Of a stretch of DNA of 64,000 nt, positions 25,150 through 39,622 are shown one piece after another. The first letter of the stretch is position 1, and the number at the start of each line of letters is the position of its first letter. This DNA comes from Rhizodiscina lignyota (lineage: Eukaryota > Ascomycota > Dothideomycetes > Aulographales > Rhizodiscinaceae), in the NCBI GenBank assembly GCA_010015805.1, contig ML978142.1:186001-250000 (forward strand), written 5' to 3'. The notes beneath the pieces were generated by a model. That model saw only the letters and a program-made list of their open reading frames with translations. It made no database searches and was not told where the DNA came from. A program made the translations under genes and the position numbers.

Positions 25150-26027
25150 ATGGCTACTGAGAAGAAGATACCAGAATGGAAACTCCAGGCTTTGGCCGAC
25201 AAGCCACTGTGGTACCTTGGATATGGCTCAAACATGAAGGCAAGCTCTATGAGCGACCGCAAGATTACGCCACTCGCTACCAAAGTTGTCAATGTCCCAA
25301 CACACCATGTCACGTTTGACATCTTTGGCATTCCGTATTCGGAACCGTGCTATGCCAGCATTGAAGAGTTCCCGGATGGAGGAAACGCGAAACTTCACCT
25401 TGTGCACGGCAAAGATCGATTCGAGGTTCCTTCGTTATGCGGTGTTGCGCATCTCTTGTCTCCCGCTGACTTTCGCCGCCTCCTCATCACGGAAGGTAGT
25501 GGTGTTGTGTACGATATCATCCAAGTGGTGGCATATGAGCTGAACGAGAGAAGGCGAATCACAGAGCGAATGCTCACGGCATACACCTTGAAAGCAAAAT
25601 GGCCGCAAACCCCCAGTGGCACTCCCAGCGCTCGATATGTTGTACGTTGACGCTAGATTGGAGTCTCCGCCTGATACGGAGTAGCAGAAGGCTGATGACG
25701 GAGTAGAATCTATTCCTCGAAGGCGCGAGAGACAACAATTTCCCTGCCGAATACATAGAATACTTGGAGCAATTTCCCCGATACCACAAACTGGAAGGTC
25801 TGCAGAAGACGTACGGCCAGCTCATATTTGACCGAGGCTGGAGACCCTTTTTGAAAAGGCTTGTACGACTCACGACATGGAACGTTGACGCGGACGGGAA
25901 TTGTCCAATTTTCGTTGCTGTCGTCATCGTCTGGTTGTACCAATTGATGTGGTCATACCATGATTGCTTCCATCGGCACATATTTGGGGAAGGCGATGGA
26001 GGAAAATTATATTGGACGCGGGTCTAA
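25150..26027 (+). CDS. gliK: Gamma-glutamyl cyclotransferase-like protein (GliK-like)
   Basis: GliK removes the gamma-glutamyl groups from the glutathione adduct during sulfur insertion. The 270-residue model has two exons (intron 25642-25706). The fold's glycine-rich substrate loop is seen as WYLGYGSNMKA near residue 20, followed by the beta-barrel region FDIFGIPYSEPCYASIEEF and the hallmark GVAHLLSPADFRRLLITEG. The second exon adds NLFLEGARDNNFPAEYIEYL and ends in a hydrophobic stretch (CPIFVAVVIVWLYQLMW) that could anchor it in a membrane, as in fungal members of this type. It lies tail-to-tail with the dipeptidase (65-bp gap), the enzyme that acts next to it in the pathway. A perfect regulator palindrome lies just upstream. 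Confidence 0.9.
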
Positions 26028-26092
26028 GGGTCACTATACACACTGTCCACTCAATGGGTAGATCGTGTCACTACTGACCGTAGCTGCCTGCC

Positions 26093-27505
26093 TCATTCAA
26101 AAACACCTCTTACCCGCCGGACCTCGTTCTTGAGTTCCTCGTCCCATATTGGCTCGAAATCGTCGTGCAACATTGGTTCTTTACTTTTCGTCATCTTCGC
26201 CGATATTTCTCCCACTGTGTCCAAGACGCGCAGCACGTTGAGACCAAGCATTCGTCGAATTGATTCTTCGGGAACCCCTCTTTTGAGAAGCTCCGCAACG
26301 AGAAGAGGAAATTTCGAGACATCGTCAAGGCCCGACGCCGTTTGCATTGTGCCATCAAAATCTGATCCGATCCCGACATGTTCATAGCCAATCCTCTCTG
26401 CGACATGCTGGACATGGTCTGCCACCTTCCCGAGAGTCGGTTCCGCGTCGTCGGTCAGTTTGCGCAGGAATGTGATCATGAATACGCCGTCATTGGTTTT
26501 CAGCATGTCAAGAACGTCATCAGGGCTGTTACGGGGATGCTCCGTCAACGCTGAGCTTTCGCAATATTTAGCATTTGAAAAATGATTATCCGGTGCGTAT
26601 CACATACCATGAAGAGTGCGAGAAGATGACCGGGGCTTTGGAAATGGCCAGGACGGCTTTCTGCGTCGCAACACTTGTATGCGAGAGATCCACAATCCTC
26701 CCAAAGTCAGTTCATGCTAAAGCTACCCGCAAGCGGATCTTACATTCCGATACGGTTCATTTCTTGTATCATTTTGACACCTTCATTTGACAGCCCGCCG
26801 TGAGCTGGCTCATGGGAATTCTGTGATCAAGTCAGCCGACATTTGGACTCTTGCCAGCTTTGGGCCTCACGGTCGAGTCAGCATAGAGGTTGTTCCTATC
26901 GTGTGTCAAGGTGACGTATCGGACCCCTAAGCGATAGAAGCACCTCAGAGCGCTGGTGCTATTCGCAATCTGGTGTAAGCCCTCTATTCCGATCAAGCTC
27001 GCCACTCGACCAGAGTTGAAGACGTCCCAAACTTCCTTGGATGTTCGAGCCAGGCCGAAATCATGAGGATACCTTTCGACGAGCGTGTAGATGATGTCGA
27101 TTTGCTGCAGGGTGGCGCGCAAGGCTTCGTAGTGGACGCCAACGGAGAAGTCGTTTTTCTGATTTGCATCTGGGCTATGTTACCGAATGTCGTCAGCCAG
27201 AGCGACGGAAACAAAGGTCCATGTTCCGCACCAAGGCACGTATGCGCTCCAGAAAACTCCACCGACACAACCCTTCCGCAGTCGCTTTATGTCAGTATGG
27301 GCGACGGGCATGTCATTCACGTCTACCTTCGAATCGCCAGCTCTTCCCAGATGCCAACCGCGGATCATGAATGGGAAGTCATTGTGTCCATCTCTCTCCC
27401 AGTCAACAGTCTTCAGTCGAGAGGAGTATTCGAGTACATACCTATCAACGGCACCTCGCCCAATAGCGCTCTGGCTTTGATGAGACAATTGTCGAGGGAT
27501 GCCAT
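26093..27505 (-). CDS. gliJ: Membrane dipeptidase-family metallopeptidase (GliJ-like)
   Basis: A family M19 (renal dipeptidase-like) zinc peptidase. GliJ hydrolyses the cysteinyl-glycine bonds of the bis-glutathione adduct. The 385-residue model has six exons with introns 26556-26607, 26698-26743, 26821-26870, 27175-27231 and 27392-27441; lengths sum in frame. Zinc ligands are visible as the spliced DGHNDFP, the Glu in [11 protein letters not shown], His in [11 protein letters not shown], His in VIFSHSS, and the final Asp in [10 protein letters not shown]. Other family blocks are [10 protein letters not shown] and [11 protein letters not shown]. There is no signal peptide, unlike the mammalian enzyme, so it should be cytosolic, consistent with the other sulfurisation enzymes. 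Its promoter region carries a one-mismatch palindrome, TCGGCCATCGA, at 27579-27589. Arranged in tandem with the GST gene. Confidence 0.93.
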
Positions 27506-27578
27506 TATGCCTTTCCCAATCGCTGAAAGTGTGTAAAGTCCCTCAAGTGGAGTCTCTGGCTCAGTAAATTGCGGACTC

Positions 27579-27589
27579 TCGGCCATCGA
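27579..27589. promoter_or_regulatory. One-mismatch cluster palindrome upstream of the dipeptidase
   Basis: TCGGCCATCGA differs by one base from TCGG-N3-CCGA and lies about 75 bp before the dipeptidase ATG. It is weaker evidence than the perfect copies. Confidence 0.4.
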
Positions 27590-27747
27590 CGCATGAAATG
27601 GTCGGCTTTCGGGAAGTTGGGGTTATGCAAGATGGCCAGACGAGTTATCAGATGGAGCATGAGAATGCGAATTTGAGCGCGGACATGTCTGGATTCGAAA
27701 CTCATTTCACGCGCTATTTACAAATGGCCGAGACACAAATTCGACTT

Positions 27748-28567
27748 TTACTCTCCAATGTCATCTTCTTGACGAGAATCCAACTCGGCATAGGCTTTTG
27801 CGACGCCATGAATCTTTGAGAATCTATCGGTCCACGCCTTCAGCGACGGATAATCGTTCTTGTCCAAACCCATGCGCTCCATCGTTGGGTCGTCAGAGAA
27901 CGGATAGATTGCGATGTCTGCAATGGTTGGCCGGTCTTTGAGACCGATCCACTGCTGACCAGGCTTAGAGAGGTGCCTCTCCAGGATCCCGTATTGAACC
28001 TTCAGGTCGTTCAGCATCCTGCAAGATTATCAGTGCTCCGCGTTCATGTCCCTCGGTGCCGAGCCTCACTTTTCCTGCGCTTTGGGATTTTGATCTTCCG
28101 GCTTGCGTATTGCATACCACACCCAGTATTTCGCGGTTGGCCTACAGCAGTCAGCTTTGGATGGGATACCGCGGTACAGCCATGATGTACCCAAGAGAAG
28201 CAGTCTCAAACGTAAGCCAATTGCCTATTTCTAACTGCTCCGCGGCGTTCCAGCCATTCCAAAGCAACCCCTTGTCGTACTTATTCGCCAAGTACACCAG
28301 GATTTGAGAGCTGTCCCATGAAATGACTCTCTGGCCCTGTTCTGCATCGATTATGGCGGGGACGTATCTTTGCGGGTGGATCGCCGTATACCAATCCGTC
28401 CTGGTGGCTGGCCCATCTAAGCACGCGTAGTCGTAGTCAACTCCGAGGCACTCAAGCAATATAACGGGCTTAATCCAGTTTTGATAGCGGCCTGTGACAA
28501 CAAAGACGAAGGGCTTGTCTGGAACATCTCTGTCGAGAGACTGGGCAGAGAATTTGTTGATGGGCAT
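27748..28567 (-). CDS. gliG: Glutathione S-transferase (GliG-like)
   Basis: Ure2/theta-like GST. GliG adds two glutathiones to the activated diketopiperazine, which is the sulfur-insertion step of ETP synthesis. The 239-residue model has three exons (introns 28019-28069, 28142-28190), very close to the 240 residues of A. fumigatus GliG as I recall it. The N-terminal thioredoxin fold reads VVTGRYQNWIKPVILLECLG and the glutathione-binding block RYVPAIIDAE with ISWDSSQILVYLANKYD. The C-terminal helical domain reads SLGPTAKYWVWYAIRKPE and WIGLKDRPTIADIAIYPF. The start at 28567 (MPINKFSAQ) was chosen over 28621, which would add residues overlapping the promoter. A perfect TCGGCTGCCGA lies 115 bp upstream. 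Confidence 0.92.
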
Positions 28568-28681
28568 TGTCGCGGATGCCTTTGCAATGCACGACTGTGG
28601 GCCGGACTGGATATAGAACACGCTCTCAAAACCATCTTCTCGGTGTATTCGCGGATTTCAAACGAAGTTGCGCCCATTTCG

Positions 28682-28692
28682 TCGGCTGCCGA
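28682..28692. promoter_or_regulatory. Perfect cluster palindrome upstream of the GST gene
   Basis: TCGGCTGCCGA, an exact TCGG-N3-CCGA, is 115 bp before the GST start codon. The surrounding spacer 28568-29057 otherwise holds no recognised gene. Confidence 0.7.
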
Positions 28693-29057
28693 AGCCTCAC
28701 CAAGGCCCCAAGACGCTACAACATTGAAAGTTTTCGCCGAAGTCGGAAGTCATGCCAAGGGCCGTCACCACTCAGTCATTGTGCGAGCTGATATGTTCCA
28801 GTGGATCATCGTTTTTGTGCGACTATTTTTGGTTGAACGGCGTTGAAATCGCCGAGTCGGGAGCGTCCCAATAGACGGATGGATTTCGTGCTACCTGAGA
28901 GTTGAAGCGCTCTACATTTACGGACGAAGGATTGTAAGCAGCTATCGAGATGCTCGTAAGATACATTACATCATCACTCTATTAGTGCCAGGGTTTGTTG
29001 TCGTACCTAAAAGTGCGATAGCGTTTGTTCGTATCCCTTGCTTGCTTACACCAAACT

Positions 29058-29690
29058 TCAAGAACGCTCCACTGAAAGACCATCCAGCTGTAGCAGACCA
29101 ATCAACTTTACCAGTCTATTGAGACAGCGACCAATGACCGTGTCGTATTGTGCCAAATAGGCCTCATCTTCAGCCTCCAAGGCCTCATGCATCATGGCCT
29201 GCCACTCTTCCATCTTTCGATTGAGCTCCAGACACGCATCCACCAACACCACCTTGACCAGCATTCGGCCTTCGAGGCCGGAGATGACGAGCTCGCCAAA
29301 CTTCATCTCGCGAGGCACGGAATGACAGCCTGGAGCACGTTGTGTTGCCGACGAAGAAGAGTCTATTCGGCCATACGGCGAGATTGGAGTTGTCGGCGAA
29401 GACGCCATTGCCATGTCAGCTGCAGTTATCGTCGCTGTGCTTGTCAAGTTGGCGACAGCGCTCGAATATGCGGCTTTGTAAAAGCATACTAGTCGAAGGG
29501 TGATATGAGTGAGCGTATTTGATATTCGCTTTTGCGTGATGCAGCTTCCGCAGCTGAGGGCTGTCTGGAGAAAAGTAGTAAAGTCGGTCCCAATTTGCAG
29601 AATTTTGTCGAATGGTAGGGTATCCCGGTTCAGCTGGTCGACGGTTTGTTGTAGACTGTTCAATGGACAATTGCATTGAGTGGCTTGCAT
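29058..29690 (-). CDS. AflR/GliZ-type regulatory-domain protein without a zinc cluster
   Basis: A 210-residue intronless protein. It resembles the C-terminal half of Zn2Cys6 regulators of the AflR/GliZ kind: a CNC-start helix (CNCPLNSLQQTVDQLN), then FDKILQIGTDF, a CGSC motif, NTLTHITLRLVCFY, a Ser/Thr/Pro-rich linker, and a final helical block with KFGELVISGLEGRMLVKVVL and a long amphipathic tail. The neighbouring regulator at 30210-31682 has the same order (CNCVSAIL, CKSCSQDS, ALISVRMMLSL, YIGNFKVPSKARYRFLRGAL). No C-x2-C-x6-C zinc cluster is present here or in open frames upstream on the same strand. It may be a partner or inhibitor of the zinc-cluster regulator, with which it shares a 519-bp divergent promoter, or a regulator gene that has lost its DNA-binding exon. 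The function is inferred. Confidence 0.7.
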   Translation of the reverse strand: MQATQCNCPLNSLQQTVDQLNRDTLPFDKILQIGTDFTTFLQTALSCGSCITQKRISNTLTHITLRLVCFYKAAYSSAVANLTSTATITAADMAMASSPTTPISPYGRIDSSSSATQRAPGCHSVPREMKFGELVISGLEGRMLVKVVLVDACLELNRKMEEWQAMMHEALEAEDEAYLAQYDTVIGRCLNRLVKLIGLLQLDGLSVERS

Positions 29691-30209
29691 TGTCGTATCG
29701 ACGTATTATAGGTGAAAGAGGGGTGTGATTTCCCGACGTCGCTCGGTTGACATTGCAGAAGTCCTTAAACTCAGAGTGGAAATTCCTTTTAGCTTGACAC
29801 GTATGGCCACGTTGGTCAGTCGCTCCCCATCGTTGCATCGGTACATGTGGAAGGTTACGGAGCGAAATCCAGCAGCTTGGTTCTGAACAACTCGGGGTGG
29901 CCGGGCTGAATTCCCACGAGGAAGGAAGCTCAAGCCTTGCTGGTTACCAGCCATCAACAAACGTCGTGCGAAACGGGTGTGTACAGAATCCTCAGCTGAG
30001 CCAACATTACCCCGCATCCTGAGTGGTACGAAAGAATTCCTAAGACGTATTGGCGTAAGCACGTATCGGATTACGCCGCCTGCATCGATTTGAAGAGATT
30101 GTTGCTGAGATACTCGCCAGTTCCATATCCAGATTACCCTTTGAAGGCACTTGTCCATATTGAAGCGTTGCAATTGAGAATATTTATACTCCTCTTCTCA
30201 GCCGCCGCA
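29691..30209. promoter_or_regulatory. Divergent promoter of the two regulator-type genes
   Basis: A 519-bp spacer between the zinc-cluster-less protein (left) and the Zn2Cys6 regulator (right). I found no good copy of TCGG-N3-CCGA here, which suggests that the regulators are not driven by the same element as the biosynthetic genes. Confidence 0.45.
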
Positions 30210-31682
30210 ATGCCAACAAGTACTATCGCGGAGAGACGCCCGAAATACAGGACATCGTGCGACAGCTGTCAAGCTGCGAAAGTTGGCTGTAGCCACGACA
30301 AACCATCATGTCGCAGATGTTCTATCCAGAAGTTGGAGTGTGTGTATAGTCCCTCACGTCGGAAGGGTCGCCCAAGAGCAAAGGCGCAAACTGCAGAAGA
30401 TGCTGCTCGAGGGGAGTCAAATGCTGGGCCAAACAGCAGGCTCAGATCTACCGCCGCAACACCAGCCAGCAACTCTGGAACCAGTGGAGTAACAAACGAT
30501 GCAGCGTTGGGAGTCATCGCAAGAGAACCCCCGCTGCCAGAACCAATTCGATTGTCGGATCCCTGGACTCCCGGTGGTGCATTCGACGCCCCGAATGCAG
30601 GAGGAACCATGGACGAGTCCAGCATGCCGTCGACGGTAACTTCATTGGACTTTTATTCAGCTACCACTCCCATGGGACTGGACGAGGCATTTGGGTTTCC
30701 GGTAATGCCCTTTGCTCTGGAAGATTCTTCGGGCCCGACTGATGCAGCTCTGATCGAAAATTATGATCCAGGAGCTCTTCTTTCTGCCAAGATGCTAGCG
30801 GTAAACGACAGCACTCCATTTAGTCTCTTAGATTCGCAGTCGTCAACGCAGAAACGTCATTCGAACAACGAGTTTGCGCAGTACTTGGCCCAGGAGCCAG
30901 ACCGGCCGGCTCGGGCAGAGTCCATGTCAGGACTGGACAGCGTGTCTTCATTCAACCAGATGTTTGACGACACATCCGACATTGTTCCAGGAATGGGCAA
31001 TGTATTGCAGGACGCGCATTCCAGCGCATTTTTCAGTACCGCACGCCGCGGAGATGGTGGAGATGAGATTGTTAGCTCCGAAGAAGAGTCGTGGTCACTG
31101 TGTGATGTCAGACCTTTGGCAAAGCGGAGACGATCATCCTGCAACTGCGTTTCAGCCATCTTGCAGCGCATTCAGTCGGTAAAAGCCGGGAAACAGAATA
31201 AAGGGCCAATCTCGATCGACTGTGCGTTGGTGATGGAGAATGAAGTCAGAGAGTGCCTCTCTCGGCTGCAGCGATGCAAGAGCTGCAGCCAGGACAGCAC
31301 ATCTCATTTGCTCGCATTGATTAGTGTCCGAATGATGCTCAGTCTGCTAAGAACAACGGTGGATGACGAGTTCATGTCGCGGCCGAGGCGGAAAAGTGTG
31401 GCATCGTCCGACGGCCAGCTCTCCACTTCCAAAGGTGACAGAAGCAATCTGTATATTGGTAACTTCAAAGTCCCATCGAAAGCACGATATCGCTTTCTTC
31501 GGGGAGCCCTGCAGGCGCGATTTTCTAGATTGCTGCTCTTGATCGAGGAACGGGAGAAGCTGGTGAATGGAGTCGGTCGAGACTGTTTCGCCAAGAGTGC
31601 ATCAGTACTGCTGGGAGACATCTCTCAAGACTTGCGGACGATTACTGGGTGTTTGAAAGTCTGGGATTTGAAAGATTCATGA
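30210..31682 (+). CDS. gliZ: Zn2Cys6 transcription factor of the AflR/GliZ/SirZ type
   Basis: Likely pathway-specific activator. The 490-residue intronless protein starts at 30210 (MPTSTIAERRPKYR); the longer upstream frame adds a hydrophobic leader unlike the family. The zinc cluster is at residues about 17-44 with spacing C-x2-C-x6-C-x6-C-x2-C-x6-C (CDSCQAAKVGC then CRRC), followed by a basic linker SRRKGRPRAKAQ. A long acidic, Ser/Pro-rich middle may hold the activation function. The C-terminal half carries the AflR-type regulatory block (CNCVSAILQRIQS, CLSRLQRCKSCS, LLALISVRMMLSL). Members of this group bind inverted CGG half-sites, which fits the TCGG-N3-CCGA palindromes found across the cluster. 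No palindrome was seen in its own promoter. Confidence 0.92.
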   Translation: MPTSTIAERRPKYRTSCDSCQAAKVGCSHDKPSCRRCSIQKLECVYSPSRRKGRPRAKAQTAEDAARGESNAGPNSRLRSTAATPASNSGTSGVTNDAALGVIAREPPLPEPIRLSDPWTPGGAFDAPNAGGTMDESSMPSTVTSLDFYSATTPMGLDEAFGFPVMPFALEDSSGPTDAALIENYDPGALLSAKMLAVNDSTPFSLLDSQSSTQKRHSNNEFAQYLAQEPDRPARAESMSGLDSVSSFNQMFDDTSDIVPGMGNVLQDAHSSAFFSTARRGDGGDEIVSSEEESWSLCDVRPLAKRRRSSCNCVSAILQRIQSVKAGKQNKGPISIDCALVMENEVRECLSRLQRCKSCSQDSTSHLLALISVRMMLSLLRTTVDDEFMSRPRRKSVASSDGQLSTSKGDRSNLYIGNFKVPSKARYRFLRGALQARFSRLLLLIEEREKLVNGVGRDCFAKSASVLLGDISQDLRTITGCLKVWDLKDS

Positions 31683-32630
31683 ATTCTCATAGAATAGAGA
31701 TGGCGATATAACAAATTTACGTGTGCAAGAGTTACGCCCGATGCATGGCGTGATTACGCGAATTCAACGACTGACCGTCTTTCGTCAAAATATTCGCCAA
31801 TCACGCCATCAGGTACTGTTGTATTTTCTGGGCACAAGAAGTAAGGCACACGGGTTTGTGAAAGGATAGGGTGTTGGCACGAGACTGAGAGCCCCCCTTG
31901 CCCCTTTTAAATGAGATCTTTTCGGCTAGGTATCTCGTCGGCCCCTCACGTGCGAGGAGGTGAGAAGTTCTCAACTTCATGCTGGTACCTCCTGATATTC
32001 TTCACGCTCTCCATGACGAAGATGTGCTATTCTGGAGGACTCTGTTACACAGGAACGGCTTGATCTTTGTCCATGTGTCTCAATGCAGGTGTTCCTTGGA
32101 AGCAAGCTCCCGAAGTGTCGAGCCGTCACACCACGACAGCGACAAAGACACGACTTGCTTGCTCACAATACCGGAACTGGCCCAATTGAATAGGAACCAC
32201 CGACATTATTCCAGTCTTTGAAGCTGTTTCAGCATTTCTGTGAGCGGCTTGGTCCCATCTACTAGCATGGCTGGCCACGCACGCTACGGTTGCAATCTGC
32301 CGGGCACCTCCACCCACCCAGAGGCTGGGACCTCTAGGTCTGGACAACCACAGCAGCTGAGTTCTTGATACATCAGTGGCCACCTACAGTTTTCTGAAGA
32401 GAAGGGAAGAGTGGCTGCATTGACTAGCTCGGGTTTCGATTCAAGACGTGGTCAAAGCCACAATGTTCTAGCCTTCGGTAACCGACCAGACACATACAAA
32501 GACGATCGGAGAGAAAGATTGCGCACTTGCGTAGCCTGTTCCCGGTCAATTGAGAGTAAGAATATTGAAATTCCTTTCATTCGTTCAAAGCTTCACCGTC
32601 TCGCTGGGACGGTTAGGACTTTCATTTGCC
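31683..32630. promoter_or_regulatory. Spacer and promoter of the second P450, with a perfect palindrome
   Basis: A gene-free stretch of about 950 bp. TCGGTAACCGA at 32475-32485 is an exact TCGG-N3-CCGA and lies 146 bp upstream of the P450 start codon. The left part, after the regulator, holds nothing I recognise. Confidence 0.65.
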
Positions 32631-34495
32631 ATGTCAACTTCACTGGCCGATCGTGCCGTTTTCATCTCTCAGTCCTTGAGGATCAGACCGTTGGCCAGCG
32701 GCGCGCTTGTCGTGCTGTCTCTTGTCCTCATAATATTGTATCTTGACTATCTCAACTATCACAAGCAGCGGAAGCGATTGGGTGATGTGCCAATTCTTGG
32801 GGACGAGTCGTACATTCGGCGACGCCTTCGACTGACCTCGGCCCAAGTCAACCTTCGAAAGGTTCTCCAGCGCGGCTATGACACGGTGAGACCCACTCTT
32901 CGGGCATCAGGAGCTCCTCATAGCTAACAGCAGACAGTTCACCAAAAATTCAAAGATATGGGCTTTCCGTGGGCAGCACGATGACTACGTCCTCATCATG
33001 CCGCCTGGGACTCCCGAAGAGGTCAAGAACATTGGCGCTGACCGTTTGAGCTTTTTGCAAGCCGTAGAAGAGGTGTGTTGGAATGCGAGTGCTGTACTCG
33101 CCATTGCTCATATATGTGCAGAGTTATCATTTCAGATTGCATACGAATATTTTGTACCGCAGCCATGTCGACGCTGTTCGACAATCTGTGAACAAAAACC
33201 TGAGTTCGTACGCCCGACCGCGTGCAAATACGGAGCTGACGGGGATAGGGGAACTCCAGCAAACACTCTCGAAGCGAAGCGACGAAGCGATACCCGAAGT
33301 ATTTGATGGCCTTGCTAAAAGTTCGCCTGTCGCCTGTGTTGTTTGTGAATTACAGGACAAGCTGACGCGCCTCTACAGGCAACGAACCTCGCGCCGCCTT
33401 TCTCACGATCTGGCATCTCACCCACCTGGTTGCTGCGTCATTTCTCATAGGACCAGAGTTCTCCCGGAAGGCAGAATACATAAAAGCGATTGAGACATAC
33501 TGCCTCGTCGTGCCGCTTTTTGTTCATGTGTACTTTCGGGTTCCAGCGCCTCTTCGAAGGATCTTCTGGTACTTGTCGCCACAGGGCTTTAGCATTCGCG
33601 CGTGCATTAAGAAGCTGAAGGCGTTTATTGTCCCAGAGGTTCGGAGGACAGTTGACGCGTGGAAGAAGGGCGAACGTGCGCGGGAGCAGTTCACCTTGCT
33701 CGGCGCCATTCTGGAAGTCAAGGTGGAGAGGGGACAGCTCAAGCGAGAGATGAGCAAGGCAGAAGAAGAGCGGCAGATTGACATCTTCTCCGACGAGGTC
33801 ATCTTCACTGGGTTTGACAGCGCTGGGCCTGTTGCCTGTCTCGTGACTCAGCTCCTCTACGAATCGATACAGCACGAGCATATCGTGGAACCACTACGCA
33901 ATGAGGTTAGGGCTGCGCTTACTTCAAGCGATGGCGAATGGTCGGATCAGGCCATGAGCTCCCTGCCACGGCTTGAGAGCTTCACGCGCGAGACTCTGCG
34001 GGTCGACGGCCCAACGCTATGTACGTGTATGCTGTGGTTTTCAACGATTGTACTGACCGAGGCCAAGTCAGCGTGACACGTTCGGTGTTGCAGCCGATGC
34101 AATTGAAATGCGGCATGGAACTACGTCCTGGACACATCATCACAAGCCCTGCGTGGCTGGTTCACAATGACGAAGACATCTATCCAAAGGCGCACGAATT
34201 TAACCCGTATCGGTTCTACGATGAGAAGACCAACACGGCGACGACGAAAGCGACAACGGCGAGCGAGAAGTTCTTGGGCTACGGGTATGGTTCGCAAATC
34301 TGTCCGGGCAGGCACCTTGGCATCAGGATGTCGCAGATGCTGTTTGCCAAAATGCTGATGAGGTATGACGCCGAGTTTGAGGATAAGCAAAGAGGGAAGC
34401 CAGAGAATGATATCATGCCCGGTCAAGTTCTGCCGCCGTACGAGGCGAAGATGATCTTGAGGACCAGAGCTAAAGGCGATCGTGAGAAGGCGTAG
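32631..34495 (+). CDS. Cytochrome P450 (second of the cluster)
   Basis: A microsomal P450 of a different family from the first. The start at 32631 is followed by a membrane anchor (ASGALVVLSLVLIILYLDYL). Six exons (introns 32886-32937, 33075-33135, 33204-33248, 33321-33378, 34021-34067) give 533 residues in frame. Visible blocks are FRGQHDDYVLIMPPGTPEEV near the N-terminus, FLIGPEFSRKAEYIKAI, the I-helix FTGFDSAGPVACLV (the usual A-G-x-D/E-T is altered), the K-helix ESFTRETLRVDGP (E-x-x-R), DIYPKAHEFNPYRF and the haem loop LGYGYGSQICPGRHLG. Sequence style matches fungal P450s of the GA14-synthase/ent-kaurene-oxidase kind. It probably performs a ring closure or hydroxylation on the ETP scaffold. 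Short introns 3 and 4 are the least certain parts of the model. Confidence 0.85.
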
Positions 34496-34941
34496 TGATT
34501 TATGGCGAAGGCATGATCAAGGCGCGTAGATTAAAATAGCGCCCGCTGGCTGTGAGGGAATCGATAAAACATGAGAACTCGTCGCGGAAGAAATGGGCGG
34601 ACGCCGTGTGGTGTCGGTAGCAGAGCAGCGCAATATTCCAGTATGTGAAGCGGCAAACGACGGTGATGAGTGCCATGAAGCCGCCGCATTCTTTCACTCT
34701 TAGCCTCTCGCTGCTGCTCCTATCGCCGATTGCCGTCGCACCTTCTGTCAGTGTTACACGCGGGCGCGGGGAAGGGGCGCGTCGGGCAATAATAATTACG
34801 TGGTGTGCCTTCAACTTCCGCCGACTTCTCAACAGTGTTTGTTCACGCCTGCTCCCTCGCGCCTCTTCCATCAGACCAGGTTAACAGCAACGGCACGCCT
34901 CGCTTGCCATCACCGTCCACGAGACTCAACTCGTCACCACG
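34496..34941. promoter_or_regulatory. Promoter region of the ABC transporter
   Basis: A 446-bp spacer between two rightward genes. No good copy of the cluster palindrome was found. Nothing else was recognised. Confidence 0.4.
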
Positions 34942-39292
<4,351 letters not shown>

Positions 39293-39622
39293 AGCTGTAC
39301 AGCAGGTCAGCAGCTTCCGCTCGGCGGTCGCACCTTTCACTTCGCTGTCGATTATTGAGTTTGGGGTAACGAACACATGCAGTCTGATACTGCACGAATT
39401 CCTTAATGGTTTGCGCAAGACTGGATTGAATTTGAAGATTTGCATTTTCGGCACGATGCTCAGTTTCTGTACAATAAAAGTTTCCCATTCAGATGGAATC
39501 CTTGCTTGCTTATAGCACCAAACTAATGAACCGCCATACTTTTCGGCAAAAAGCTCCCGTTGAATTCATTCTCGTCTTTGAATCAAGTGCCTCGTGCTAT
39601 CTTTGAATGAGCAAGGAAGACA
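39293..39622. other. Convergent 3' spacer between the ABC pump and the dithiol oxidase
   Basis: A 330-bp tail-to-tail interval. An AATAAA-like string (ACAATAAAAG, about 39471-39480) could serve as the poly(A) signal of the ABC gene. No gene was recognised. Confidence 0.4.
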
